DNA from: Floccularia luteovirens
Taxonomy: Eukaryota > Basidiomycota > Agaricomycetes > Agaricales > Squamanitaceae
DNA: 64,000 nucleotides
NCBI GenBank assembly: GCA_009739215.1
Contig: VSJF01000001.1
Location: forward strand, 186,001 to 250,000
Direction: 5' to 3'
Shown: one piece after another, positions 36,099 to 48,284 of the stretch
Layout of the letters: every line of letters starts with the position of its first letter
How positions within the stretch are numbered: position 1 is the stretch's first letter
Position numbers and translations under genes: made by a program
Notes under the pieces: model-generated
The model's input: the letters and a program-made list of their open reading frames with translations, nothing else
The model's database searches: none
What the model was told of the DNA's origin: nothing

Positions 36099-37163
36099 AA
36101 GCAATGACCTAGAATAACGAAATTCTTCTCGGATGGAGAAGTTGCCCGACGAAACAAACCCCCCTCCCAATGAAAACGCATTCCCATTCCATTCAAGAGT
36201 CCAAGCAACCCCAAAATAATCGACACACTTTTTTGTAAAAACAAAAGCAACTCGATGAGTGAAATACGACAGGACGTGTAATAATGCATATGGCCTTTAA
36301 ATGCTTCATCCAAGCAAAAAAGAACACCGGAACCTCAAAGACATAGATGTATATGCAAAAACTCCCCATCTTTTCTCACATTCTACAATTCAAACGATAA
36401 CTTGTCAATTTGCTTGTAACCCCGTTGTTTCCCCAATTCCGACTTGACACGACACAAAACCCACTCAAGAGACGGCTGGTCCGATTTATTTGTTTTGGAT
36501 TAAATTTTTTTGTATGGGTGTATTCACCGCCTTTTCCAAACCAACCCTTTAACGCTTAACGCCCACCGACCCCTCACCCTACTTCCGCTTCCATGACGAC
36601 AATTCCAGATGTTTTTTTCTTCTGTTATCAAAGCAAGTAAGGGCTTTCTACATCCTTACGTCGGTCTATCACCGATGGGGCTTTCTCTCCGAAATTCTTT
36701 CTTTCCCATAGGGTTTTTATTCCCCTGAACCACCCATTGCAATCTTGTACTATTAAAACGAAGATTTCCCTCCTCCTGAGGAGCTTGTTATGTCATTTTA
36801 TGCATCTCTTGCTTGTTCTGACTTCTGTCTCTCACTTTTTGATCGCCTCTCCTCTCGATGCCTTATTTAAATAATCTTTTTCTTTACTTCGACTCCTTTT
36901 GTGGTGGAAGGACGATGGACTGTCTTTAAATGACGACATCTTGATTATCAAGTTTTTTTTTGTTTTGGCGCGTATATAGGATAACGATTACAATGTATCA
37001 TTAAATGTACATCAAACAAGAGAAATTGTTATAACAGTACAAGTTGGGTATGTACGTTCAGGAAGGTAGGGGATATGTCCCATGTTCCTTGGTGGTCTCG
37101 AGTACAGGGAATTCAATCCAGGTGAGGGGCAGCGTGTATATGGATACAGTGTGTGTGAGGACA
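36099..37163. other. Intergenic between convergent genes
   Basis: The 3' flanks of the PSP1-domain gene and of APC11. Pyrimidine- and CAAAC-rich stretches, no gene recognised. The minus frame at 36071-36313 overlaps the PSP1 stop and has no similarity. Confidence 0.55.
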
Positions 37164-37726
37164 TTAAGCGGTGATGTGGACCTGTAGCTCGTCCCAGATC
37201 GTATGCTACGAGGGTGTAGCCCCAACTTTACGTTCCGCAGTGACTGTTCAATTCAAATCAGTACAGCATTCAAATAAGAAAAAGTGTTGCATAAAACACG
37301 GAGCACTCACCCCAACCTCTCCGGTCCATTGGACATTGTTGTTTCGACGCAGCCGTTCCAATCCATTTAAGCAGACAATGCATATGGAATACATGTGTAC
37401 ATTCCCCCCAAACTAAGGTATCCAGATAATCAGTAAAACGTAAACCACAAGTGAAAGGGAGATACAAGATCGGAACAGACAACGCGGAATGAAAATAAAG
37501 GAACGGAAACAAGGGGATGGAAATAAGACGAACGGGAGGAGAGTTACTCACTCAACGGACAATCATCACCTGGCATTTTGCAGGATGGACAGCATCCTTC
37601 ATACGGGACGCGACAAATACCGCAAACATCGCCCTCACCATCCCCGTTTCCGTCATCATGGTCCGTCGTCCCTGTGTCCCAACGCCATTGAGCAACCGCG
37701 TGCCAATATTTCACGTTCACTATCAT
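37164..37726 (-). CDS. APC11: Anaphase-promoting complex subunit 11 (RING-H2)
   Basis: The RING subunit that recruits the E2 to the APC/C ubiquitin ligase in the cell cycle. Exon 1 (start 37724-37726) reads MIVNVKYWHAVAQWRWDTG, a short acidic Gly/Asp insert, CGICRVPYEGCCPSCKMPGD and DCPL; exon 2 reads VWGECTHVFHMHCLLKWIGT then KQQCPMDRRGW; a last exon gives DELQVHITA at TAA 37164-37166. The HxxH pair (HVFHMHC) and the three-Cys GCCPSCK insert diagnostic of APC11 are present. The usual last zinc ligand of CPMC is Asp here (CPMD), which may be normal for this lineage. The acceptor of the last exon is uncertain (short VHITA or longer HTIWDELQVHITA end). Confidence 0.9.
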
Positions 37727-38096
37727 CGTGCCCCCTAAACTTTGTGATAGTGCGTTGTATTATGAGTGTTATAGCCGTGCAGGTGAGTGTTAAGTAAAAG
37801 AGGTCGGGTTGGTACAGAATCAACAATGGATGACTAAATGGTATTTGGATATGTGTACGCGTCGTTAACGTAAAACTCGCGTCCTCGAGACGGTGCTAAT
37901 AGTGGCAAAATAAATGATCCCATCTAGTAAGCTACTACTTGTCTTTTGTACTGTGATAGCTGCTTTTAAGATGATTTTGTGAGTGTATCAAGTAGAATTA
38001 CGAGGAAATACTATATATGAGGTTGTGGCTCGAAGTACTGCTCATGACAAGCATAATGTGACATTACGAATACTTGGATTTCTAGGTACAACCACA
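37727..38096. promoter_or_regulatory. Divergent promoter region of APC11 and the augmin gene
   Basis: A 370 bp space between opposite starts. Its right 170 bp was copied, together with the first exons of the augmin gene, to 7.7-7.9 kb. Confidence 0.5.
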
Positions 38097-39077
38097 ATGA
38101 ACCCAAGCACAGTGGCTCAAACAACGAACCATCATGACATCTCAGAGTTTCTGTCGGGTACCTGCCTTTCTATCAGATGATTCCAAGAACAGCTGAAATT
38201 CCGACATCATAGTTCAAGGTAGTGACCTATCGACTCTACCACAAGGAATCCAGGACAGCCTGAACAATCTTAAGAAGTGTATGGATATCCTTGAGATCAA
38301 TGATATCTCCTTCTCAAGGTAAGGCTACCATGTCCCCCAAATCCCGATGGAGCTTTTGACAAACGATTTAGTTATTCAGATGCGATCAATCGGATGAGCG
38401 CAGACTTATTATCACTGAGGAGAACTGCCAACAGGCTCAGTCTTGCAGAAAATGAACTGCAAGATAATATTGCATGGGCTCAACATGAACTCACACAAAT
38501 TATCAAGTAAGCCAGATCCCTACACAACGATAATGTTTTATGACGATTTTGATCACTTGGGAAGGTGGAGGGAAACTATTCAGCTAGAGCAAGCAGCTAC
38601 AGAAAGCGCATCTACTATATCCCTCCGTCGTGATAAACTGTTGAAGAAAGCCAAAGAATATCACAAAGAGCTCATAGCACTCCAAGTGGGCATCACTCCA
38701 ACTTCACCAACCTTCATCCGACTTCCGGACTCATTGACACCAAATTGTTTTAGGACGAGATGCCTGCTGAAGCCACAATAACAATAACGCAACTGATGAA
38801 GCAGCAAGAACGTAATAAAGCAAGGGAACAAGAGCTCAAAGCTAAACGTGCAAAGCTCAAAGCATTCCAAGGCCTACCGCCGGTAAGCACCTCCCTCTTT
38901 TGCTTCCGAAACTATACAATCCCTGACTTCTATTGTCCGACTCTTCGTGTGCGAATTTTGGTTATGAAGAACCTCGAGCTTGCGAAACATGAGCTACGCA
39001 ATGCTAGGAGTGAACAGATGGCATTGATCCAACTACGAGAGCGTCTGTTGCGCAAGATGGCTGAGAGTGTTTCATAA
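38097..39077 (+). CDS. HAUS1: Augmin complex subunit 1-like coiled-coil protein (HAUS1)
   Basis: A mainly alpha-helical protein of about 240 residues, probably the HAUS1 subunit of augmin, which nucleates microtubule branches in the spindle. Exons joined at good splice sites give MNPSTVAQTTNHHDISEFLS, STLPQGIQDSLNNLKKCMDI, INRMSADLLSLRRTANRLSL, NELQDNIAWAQHELTQIIK, RRDKLLKKAKEYHKELIALQ, ITQLMKQQERNKAREQELKA, KLKAFQGLPPNLELAKHELR and LRERLLRKMAESVS at the TAA ending 39077. The LPPNLELAKHEL segment followed by a terminal helix is the family-like end. The whole chain is predicted coiled coil. Identity rests on general pattern and the C-terminus, so it is moderate. A broken 5' copy is at 7530-7906. 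Confidence 0.62.
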
Positions 39078-39578
39078 ATTACTTGAGATAAGAGGGGGCC
39101 TCATTCATTAAGGTGTGAAGAATTCTCATTTTGTTTGCCTAAAGTGACAAAGAAAAGGATATCATGAAGTTGTTTCATTTCACTTATCCCATCCTCCGCA
39201 AAAGCTCGCATCTAGAAACAAAAACTAATACAATCATGTTCTGTAACTGGTATTCCTGTACATATCCGCGGAAACAAAGATTAGTGTGCCAGCTGCGTCA
39301 GCCAGTGCAATCCCACCAGACGGAGTCGTGAAGATGTGTTGCCTGGAATGTGCCCCAGAAAAACATTCGAACTTCCGACTATTTTGGATCGATTTTCAAG
39401 TCAGGGCTTTCACAGAGCTCCCCATTTTGATTCCAAGATGTTCTTACGAGGAATCCAGTTGGAAAATTTATGCCAATTTCAATACCAATAATAATCGACA
39501 TTTCACTCCAAAACAGAATCGTAACTCGACAAAAGTCAATTCATAATACAAGTACAAATAGCAATAATATCACGAAGT
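39078..39578. other. Intergenic between convergent genes
   Basis: The 3' flanks of the augmin and OPT genes. No gene seen; the plus frame at 39286-39546 is not supported. Confidence 0.5.
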
Positions 39579-42500
39579 TTACCACGTTGTCGGTCTATAA
39601 CCCAATTTCGTCAGCGAAACATTTCAGATTTGGAGACAAGTGTACTCACCCGAACTTTTCACCATCCGCAAGTGGGCGTACGGGAACTGCATTACCATCT
39701 GCTCCAGAGAAAGGAACCTTTTTGATGGGAAACATGGTCAATATAATGAGGACCATTACAAACGAAAACAATACTCACAGTATTTCTGGAACGCAGGGTT
39801 TGATTATGATAAATCTTCCGCTAGGCAAGGATGCGAGACAAAATGACTTACCCCCACCATATACTCAAGCTCTTTGCACCAATCTACGAGTCATGTCAGG
39901 ATCTGACAATACTAGGTATAGTTAAGTAGATTTTTACTCACTGCATTGTTTTCTGGGAATTGGAGGCTTTTACAAACCAAATTAGAAAATGAGAACAATT
40001 TTTCGGGGCATTTGAATTTACCAGAAGAAAATCACAATGATAGATATAGCGACACCAGAGTCAAGGGCGGCGGAAAGAACGTCTAAAGTACAAATAGTTA
40101 AACTTATAAAGCATTTGCGTAATCAAGATGAACTCACAGTTATACTTGGTCCACCACGAGAAGTGACGTCTCCTGATCACAAATTGGAAGATAAAGCCAA
40201 CAGCGCTATTCATTTTACATCAGTTTGGGTTGCGTTAGAACGGGACAAATCTAATACTTACGCCCACGGAACGTAGTTGATTGCTGTTGCAGGAGGAATC
40301 AAACCTGTACCATTGAAGATGACGGGGCTAGTGACTTTCGGGTCAGATATTTGTCAGTATAATGTGATTTTTGTGCTTACAAGCTGTAAGAGGGGAAATG
40401 TAAGTCATGCGCATTAAGGAATACAAATAAAAGACATACTTGACATATTTCAAGAAGCTGTTGGGGAATTTCTTGCTAAGAGCCCATGGAACGACTGGAC
40501 CTATTGTGCCGATCAAGAAGAAGAACAACAGAGCTGTTGTAATTATAATGAACGATTTTAATCGGTGTGAACCCTTCGAAAGCAATGGTAGCAATACGTA
40601 CGACTGCACATAAGAAAAATTAAAAACGTTATTGCAGCAAATTTTTAACACAAAAACTTACTAATAGGTCTGTCCTTTCGAGAATTGTAGGGCTGGTCCA
40701 ATCACACCCCACTGTACAAATTGGTTTAACATCGCAAAAATTTTAATCTAGCGAAATGATACGTACAATGATACTTGCAGTTCCGAATACTTCAGTACTC
40801 GGGCAAATGAACCTAAAGGGAATTGAATGATATGAGATGGACAAGTATACAGTGTGAGCATACCCGTTAACTTGGTCTGGTGAGCACATGTCCCTATAAG
40901 GAATTAGACAATTTGGTAGTTTCAAGTAGACGCTTGACGTACTCGATGTTCGTAAACATCCAAGCTTGCACTCCCAATTGCACAGTACCAGCGATAATAG
41001 TCGCCAATATCTATGGAGGTTATGTGTTAGAGTCAATCTATGTCAATCCAGATCCTACACACTTGTGCCCAGAACATAGGCCTTGGTGGAACTATAAAAT
41101 AGTCAGTGAATGTCCGTGAATGTCATGTCGTTGATCCTCACTCTTCATGTAGTGTCCAAGCTTGAAGTCAGAAGTGAATTGCAACGCTTGGGCCATAGTC
41201 TGAACGTTGTATAATTAATATATACTTGAGGCGGAATAAGATGGATGTCATACAATATATCCCCATGTCTTGAACATCATCATAGCAATAGGACGACCAG
41301 GGAGTGCATAGCTAAAAGTTATCTCTATATAAGTATCAATATTGAATAAGTGATTTGCATACACACCCAATGATTAGTTCGGTGATGACGCTGATCAATT
41401 GCTTTAGCATATCTGTTACACATTGAAACTTGAATATCTTACTTGAGGCCAATTTGTTGATTAGTAATAGCCTGGATCATTCCAATGGGAATAATGTATG
41501 AAAAGGCTGTTCAAATGTTACGGCTTGTACCTCTTTCAAAGGTGACATGACGAACCAATGATTAAGGCCAGTACGAAAGCCCACACAGGCATTTCACTAA
41601 ATAAATAAATGTTGATAGACGAGTGACCAGAGTTTGATAGTTTGACTTACGTAGGCCAGACTTCGATACTGATTATTCCTAGTGTGAACATACTCAAGAA
41701 AACACAGAGGTACCACCATTCGGGGACTTCAACAACATCAATGAAATCGTTTGAACAACCAGAAACTTAAGACAAACCTTGAGGGTATCTAGACATAAGA
41801 CGGGCATGAATATCCGGTTGCTCTGACAGTGCGCGGCGCGCTTGAATCCAGATTTGTTTGCGGAAATAAAGGAGCGCATGCATGAGAGTAGCTAGTGTTA
41901 TACAAGCTTGATTAGAAATAGAAAGAAAGAACTTCCAAGTCATTTACCAGTGATTGAAGCAAACGATAGCCCATATGAAATGGCAAACGTTGTTCTAGCA
42001 TAAAAGATCAGCAGATTGCATACCTTTGCTAAGAAATAAAACTGACGATAGGTATAGTGGGCTGTAGGCGTGATACGCCTCCGAATTGAATGTCGAGTCA
42101 GGGTTCAAGATACGAGTGACATTGTAAGATTTTCCTTCGTTGTCGTATGATATCCGAGACGAGATGCTATGTGTAAAGTTATGAAAATATCTTTGTAATT
42201 CGAAATCAAAGTAGCTTACGGCATGAACTCTCCGTACCATGTGTTTGTGAACTGGACGTGTTGTTATGTTTCAATTAGTTAGTAGCAAATGTTTTATACG
42301 CACATGGAGGATCGGGGTCAAGAACCCTAGAAAACATAACGTCAAATTTTTTCGCACACAAAAGAGGCGAAAAGAACTAACAGAAGAAGAACACAAAGCC
42401 AGCGAAAATATTCGCTTCCGCCCACCCTATTATCACATGTTAGCTTTTTAGTCTTGGGACTAGATTCATACCAGACTCACATGGGGTAGCGAGAGGCGAC

Positions 42501-44074
42501 CCGATATAACTAATGAATTAGATCAGCAACGAGGCCTCGACATGTTCTTCCAAAACGTACGCTATTTGCGCCCAGTCAAAGGTGATTACCGACATGCCCT
42601 GTTTGGATACATAATTGATGAGGAAGCAAAATCCCAGATTCAAAGAACTTACCATGCCGTGGACATAACTGATCATTTCCAGGATGATCGTCAGTAAATG
42701 ATGTGGTGGATCGATAAAAATAGACCAACCCAAACAGCTGTGCAATCGCTAGAAAATGAGATTTAAAGTAAGTAAGTTACATCTCAAGTTTTCCCATTGA
42801 AACTTACTCGTATTGTCAGGGCGAATCCAGGTAACCCATGAGAAGTATGATAGGGCTTGGACTAGGAATTTATACCATGAATTTCATTTAGAAGTATTAC
42901 AGATGAGAAAATGAAACCCACATATGTATCCAGGGAAGAAGTCTTTCCAAAAAAAGCATGTCAGCTTATAGTCACCAAGGGTATGGGAAATGCACAACTT
43001 ACACCATGAAAAAGAACCAATGAAAGCGTACACGAAGAAACGCTCGCGACTGAGACCTCCCCGATTTCCAATACCTGCGTATTGCTGTGAATGCAAGGTA
43101 TTGAAGAGAGCACAATTGACGAGGTTAATTGGCCAGATCATTGACGGAGGAGAAACCAGGAATCGACGAGCAATACCTCCAATCGAGAATCCAATCAATT
43201 GAGTCGACATGACAACAAACCATTGATCTATATACCATTAGTAATTTTTCTCTCTTCAATACTGATATAGCTCACAGCTGAAGTTATAGGTCTGGTTGTA
43301 ATAAACCCTTTGAACCGCAATAATATCGGTAGCATAAGCAGAGACTGCTCCAACTGTTGCCTACAGATAAAAGCAGGTTTATAATTCATTCATCGTGAAA
43401 AATAGCATATACGAACCATCACCTAGATACCAGGATTTCATCAAAGTGAGTCTTTTTTTCTCTAGATATGAAATCTTACAGTAATCAAGACATGCTCCTT
43501 GGGAGTGAATGGACCCGGGTTCAACCCCACTCCAAAAATTTTCCACCTTGGAAGCCAAGCTGCCCATGCACGACCAATAGGGAAGGATAGCAACTGGGCA
43601 ACAATACCAGTAATCGTGATCGAAGGGAAGCGGAAGAAGAAGAACTGGTTGAGGCCGGGAATTAAAATTGCCCACGCAATGCCAATGACCCATGAGCGCA
43701 TGGTTGTACATGGCATATCTGGGTCGTCGGTGTTGGCCACTGCAGACCGAACTTCTGGGTAAGGGCTGTCGTCCTCGTACAAGATGTTCTCCTTGTCCAA
43801 GTTAGGGTCATCGAAATGAGCACCTGCCAAATCCTAAATGTTGGAGTTAGCGGCGAGTAGAGGTTGGGGCTAGAACATTTGTGCTTACAGCAATTTTGGC
43901 ATCTTCGTGGGGATGTGAAGGTTATCAAAGAAAGCGAGCAGAGTAGCTATGACGAAACTCACCATCGAGAGGGCTGATAATCTCTGCACCGTCCACCGCC
44001 TTCTCCAGGTCTGCAGAGTCCTGAGTAGAAGCCCTTCGCTCACGGATATTGTAGTGAAGAGCTGTGTCAGTCAT
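39579..44074 (-). CDS. OPT family oligopeptide transporter
   Basis: A proton-coupled plasma-membrane transporter of small peptides (OPT family), with about 12-14 hydrophobic helices spread over some twenty exons. The start MTDTALHYNIRERRASTQDS (44072-44074) is followed by LAGAHFDDPNLDKENILYED, SPYPEVRSAVANTDDPDMPC and TTMRSWVIGIAWAILIPGLN, all typical of the family. Further on are NEGKSYNVTRILNPDSTFN, YYRKQIWIQ-type and YPQVPEWWY-type regions, GPVVPWALSKKFPNSFLKYV, SPVIFNGTGLIPPATAINYV, VGFIFQFVIRRRHFSWWTKY, NYVLSAALDSGVAISI and LQFPENN. The end is ADGEKFGPTTW at TAA 39579-39581, the usual OPT C-terminus. A seven-base exon (39779-39785) is needed to read SIWWGNTVPFSG. Frame appears intact. 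Substrates are inferred from the family. Confidence 0.9.
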
Positions 44075-46149
44075 GGTGGGGATAACAGAGTGTCCACTCA
44101 AGCAAGAACACAGTGGGTATTTCAGTCATCTTATAGCTTCCCAGAAGAAAAGCTAAATGTAGATTCACGCAAGTATGGTTCTTGAGCACATGCTCGGCCC
44201 CCAGACTATGCCGAGTCCCTTCACATAAGTAGAACCATTCCGGGAGTTTCAGCGGATAGTCAGTCAGGTTGCGCAATAGTTCCTCAGGTATACAAACATC
44301 GTGTGACGATGTGGGGAATGGAGGCAATTCACTGTCCTAGAAGTGTCCATGTGGTCGAATTCTCACCGAGGTTAGCTATACCTGCGAGGTGATAAAAATA
44401 TTTACGTTTCCAGATTCTGCCTCATAAGTAAAACTGATTTGAAGCGAAAAAAAACTTCTTAAGTAGGCTGCCCGTTGAGATTGGCTATCAGCTTTCGACG
44501 AGAACGACCGTGCTATGCTATCCGCGGTATGCTCTATGAACTATGAGATCGGGACGATACCTTCCGGGGTGCGAGAAGCGAACTGCATCCTTGAGCTACG
44601 TCCTCAGTAGTAGAGCTATTAATAGCGCTATCCTTGTGCACATGGTCTCGCCATAGGTGGCAGATCAGTGTGGGGTAGTCAATTCTTAATGAATTAAACC
44701 GACCACGAATTTTCCATATGTTTATGGAGCACAATCGGTGTAAAGCGGAGCAAATTTAAAGCCTTGATCTATGTCCATTTCATTGAGGTTGGAAAGAGTC
44801 AATCCACAGTGTGTCGAAGGAGTTAAGTCGCTGAGGCTTGAAAGTTGAACTGCTAAAAGAAGACTGTCACTCTTCAAATTCGGACGTGTTACTAACTCGA
44901 ACTGGTTTTGGTAATTGATTAGATACGCCATGCGGTTCGCTTCAGTAATAATGAGCACTTGATTAACCAAAAAGCGTTTGCTTTGTGCTTCTCTTCGAGA
45001 TCCGCATGTCAAGTACCAATAGTTGAGTCGGGATTCATCGCAATTGCTCCACCTATTGATATGCAGATTTGGCTGCAAAATTAGTAGCAACGCGGGCGGG
45101 CGCGGGTTTTACGTACAAAGACTGTGGCCTATGGCGTCGAAACGCCGAGATATGTTGAGAAACAAATGATATAAATCAATTCTATTTTCAGGTCCGGTAT
45201 ATGGCCTTGAAGAAGGCGAAAGTTTTGTGGGAAATTGATTGTGTCATGTGGGGCATGAGCTTGTCTTGGTGTGTTCTTTGTAAATCAGATCCAAATCTTC
45301 ACTGAGCGGTAGTAAAGAAGAGCTGTCCCTCAATGGGCTGCAAGTCGCCCATGCATTAACTTTGCTGTGGACGTGGTATTTCATCTTCGAACCTTGCAGA
45401 TCATAACCAATGGCGAGTTTTGCGTAGATTCTGTGAGAGAGAATATGCTTGGCATTTGTGCTTCCTTTGATGATAGGAAAAAAATACGAAAATATAAACC
45501 CCAAGTGACCTAATGTACTGTCTACTACCGCCTTGTAGGGAATAGGGAATTGCTATAAGGGAGTTTCATTGAACGGGACTCTAAAATTATCTGGACAATG
45601 TTGAAAAGATTACAAAGAGGAAGTGCTGACTAGATTATACATGATGGTGCCGCCCTTTGACCGGCTCAAAGCCATCAAGATGGAGATATCACACTCAGTT
45701 CCACATGCTTCCTTAGACGTCGGATCGCTGCGCACAGCGAAGGCGGTTTTCGGCAAGTTTGTTATCTGCGTACTTGTTTAGCGATGTGGCATAGTGTAGC
45801 AGGAGAAGGAAGCACTATAATGTAAATAGAACCATTCGTATCAAAAGAGAGTTCCGATACAGATTGAAGGTTCTCTATGCATTAGGCATGTGAATTAAAC
45901 GCTGTATAATCATGGTGTTGGGACTTGAAGTAACCAAGGTTTTGAAATTTGTAGAATCCACAAATAACCGGAAATCGCCGTCCGACCTCAGTTGGTATTT
46001 CAACAGTTTACTACTCGACATCGACGATATTTTCTTTACGTATTTTATACTTGATAAAGTTGAGTATCAAGCTTCAGGACGGGACGCATTAGTGGCTGTT
46101 AGCACCATCTCTGCCATTTACTTATACATGCACCCGGGACCTCTGCCTT
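44075..46149. other. Intergenic, 2.1 kb, unassigned minus frames
   Basis: The 5' flanks of the divergent OPT and glycosyltransferase genes. Minus frames at 45244-45504 and 44722-45090 (the latter with LQLSSLSDLTPSTHCG-like text) are open but resemble nothing I know and do not join convincingly. No gene is called. The plus frame starting 45912 overlaps the glycosyltransferase start but is in another frame. Confidence 0.45.
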
Positions 46150-47375
46150 ATGGACAACCGACTTTATTTCCGAAGACCGCTGTTACAATCAAGAAAGAAA
46201 CCTCTCATTATGGCAGCGCTAACTTCTTTGATGGTCTTGATGTTATGGAGGGTCCAAATCTATGGACATGTTCAGAAGATATCATACCCAGCGGGAGGAA
46301 GTTCTCAAAGTTCGCCGCAAAGTTCGAAAGCTACACTAGGCGTTGCTTCTAAGATATATGTGATCTCTCTGCCAACTAAGACCCAACGAAGGAAACAATT
46401 AGAATTTATCCGTGAAAGGCTCGGATTACACTGGACGTACTTTGATGGTGTCGAAGCAACTAGCACTCTGGTTACTGCCGTCATGCACTGGGTCGAGCTT
46501 ATCCGTACAGGACCGCCTATGATAATTAACGAAGCGCAATCAAATGCTGCGGTAGCGTCTGATGATATCGAGTTCACTTGGCCCAGCAACATTGATGATC
46601 TATCTTACTCTCAAGAGCCCCTCGGACTCCGAAGTACTGGCATCTGGCTTGAACCCAACGATATCCAAAACGCTTATCCTATCAGAGAGCTTGTGTGTGC
46701 TAGGAAGAACTTTCACATTGTAGATTACACCATAGATCTTCCAGAACATCTCATTCTCACGCGTCCTCGTATCGCTTGTTGGCATTCACACCTGACTGTC
46801 ATCCATGACATTGCGAACAGATTCCATTCAAGTAATAACGACGTGGCCATTGTTCTTGAAGATGATGTAGATATGGAAAAGGACATACATAGGAGACTCA
46901 GATACATATGGGATATGCTTCCTGCAAGGTGGGATATCGTATTCTTAGGCTAGTCTCCCCATGGGCTGTTCTTTTATTATAATTAACCGACCTTCCAATA
47001 GGACATTGCTGGTCCAATGAAAGTTATTACCCGCCACTCAAGCAAGAGAAGCAATTCGAAGATGCCGATCATTTCGTATCTGGTCTTCACTTACATCCTT
47101 CCAAGTCTCCGAAGTGCACACACGCATACGCACTATCACGTGTAGGCGCGCGCCGTTTGTTACAATATCTACGATATCCACCATTTGCCTATTCACGTGC
47201 TATTGACCAAGCAATTGCTTGGCTAGTTGAGGATGGTCGATTGAAAGGATATTCTGTTGTCCCAAGTGTTATCGTGCAAAGGAAAGTGGATGACAGTGAT
47301 GTGACCTCTGGAATAGGTAGTAATTGGAAAGACAAATTGCTGAATCCGATACTTGCAGAACCATCAACTCCTTGA
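46150..47375 (+). CDS. Glycosyltransferase family 25-like, type II membrane protein
   Basis: A probable Golgi glycosyltransferase with the LPS/collagen glycosyltransferase fold (GT25). The start MDNRLYFRRPLLQSRKKP is followed by a signal anchor IMAALTSLMVLMLWRV, a Ser-rich stem, then KIYVISLPTKTQRRKQLEFI (the family's opening strand with R-R) and LHWTYFDGVEA. After a variable insert come RIACWHSHLTVIHDIANR, VAIVLEDDVDME (the metal-binding EDD motif), WDIVFLGHCWSNE, SPKCTHAYALSRVGARRLLQ and RAIDQAIAWLVEDGRLKGYS. It ends LAEPSTP at TGA 47373-47375. The single intron near 46951-46999 has a GC donor (CTTAG|GCTAGT) and a TAG acceptor; joining there restores LGHCWSNE. Acceptor sugar is unknown. Confidence 0.85.
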
Positions 47376-48284
47376 ACGCGCAATCATTGTTCAATGCTTC
47401 GTATTGTTCTCTTAATCTGTGACATAGCCGTGTGTAAGAAAAGGGTTTTATATTTATCATGTTGAAGATGCTGCGGAAACTACCAAATTTCCGTGGAAGC
47501 AGTATTCTTGTTCTACAGCTGGAAATAAGGTGGTGGTTATAACCACCGTCCAAGTTAAATTCCGAAGGTAACTGCGGAAAAAGCTGTCCCACAATATGGG
47601 TCTTCAGGATGTGCGAGATCCGAGTATTGATGCCCGTCACTCACTCCTGTCGATACCTAAGTCAGAAGGTAGAAGAGGTGAAACATACTGCCAGGCCACG
47701 ACACGATCACAGCTGATTCAGAATGTAAAATTAAACGTCATGAGAGATAATTTAGATTAAGCCTGGTCAAAATGCGACGGGGATAGGGAAGTAAGGTAAG
47801 CAATACAAATGTGTAGGAAGGAAATGTATACTTAGTTGAACCCCATAGTTTTGGCTGCCAGCAGCTGCCTTACGCCCAGGCCCGGGCGCTCGGTTGTTTA
47901 TTATTCCCAAATGTCTTATCATTGATTCTTAACTGAGCATCTTGGATGGAGAGGCATGGTCATAGGACTGCCACCAGGTTCCGTTATTAATCCTGTGTTT
48001 CTTCCTATTTATTGACAAAAGAATTGGTCGTCCTATGCTGTGTGTTTGGGGTTGAGAGTTGACTAAGGGTTTGATATTCGATTAAAGATTGATCTATGGC
48101 CTATAGTTCTAGGTCCAGACAGCAGCCGAATGAAAGTATGTCAAGTTACACAGACCACTTGGCACCAGGTCGTGATGCAAGGATAGTCATGTGGCTGTGC
48201 AACAAACAAATGTAGCTGCGATTCAAGTTGTAGCACCCCAATATAATTTTCAATAAGCCACCACATCTCCTTTCAATTGTTACA
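47376..48284. other. Intergenic, no gene seen
   Basis: 3' flank of the glycosyltransferase and 5' flank of CSN7. No conserved frame; the minus frame at 47269-47640 is mostly antisense to the transferase. Confidence 0.55.

Noticed and set aside
38443..38781. 112-residue open frame starting MQKMNCK
   Set aside because: It reads through an intron of the augmin gene in part; only its second half is the true exon frame.
45912..46352. 146-residue plus-strand open frame
   Set aside because: Overlaps the signal anchor and stem of the glycosyltransferase in another frame; the transferase frame carries the conserved motifs.
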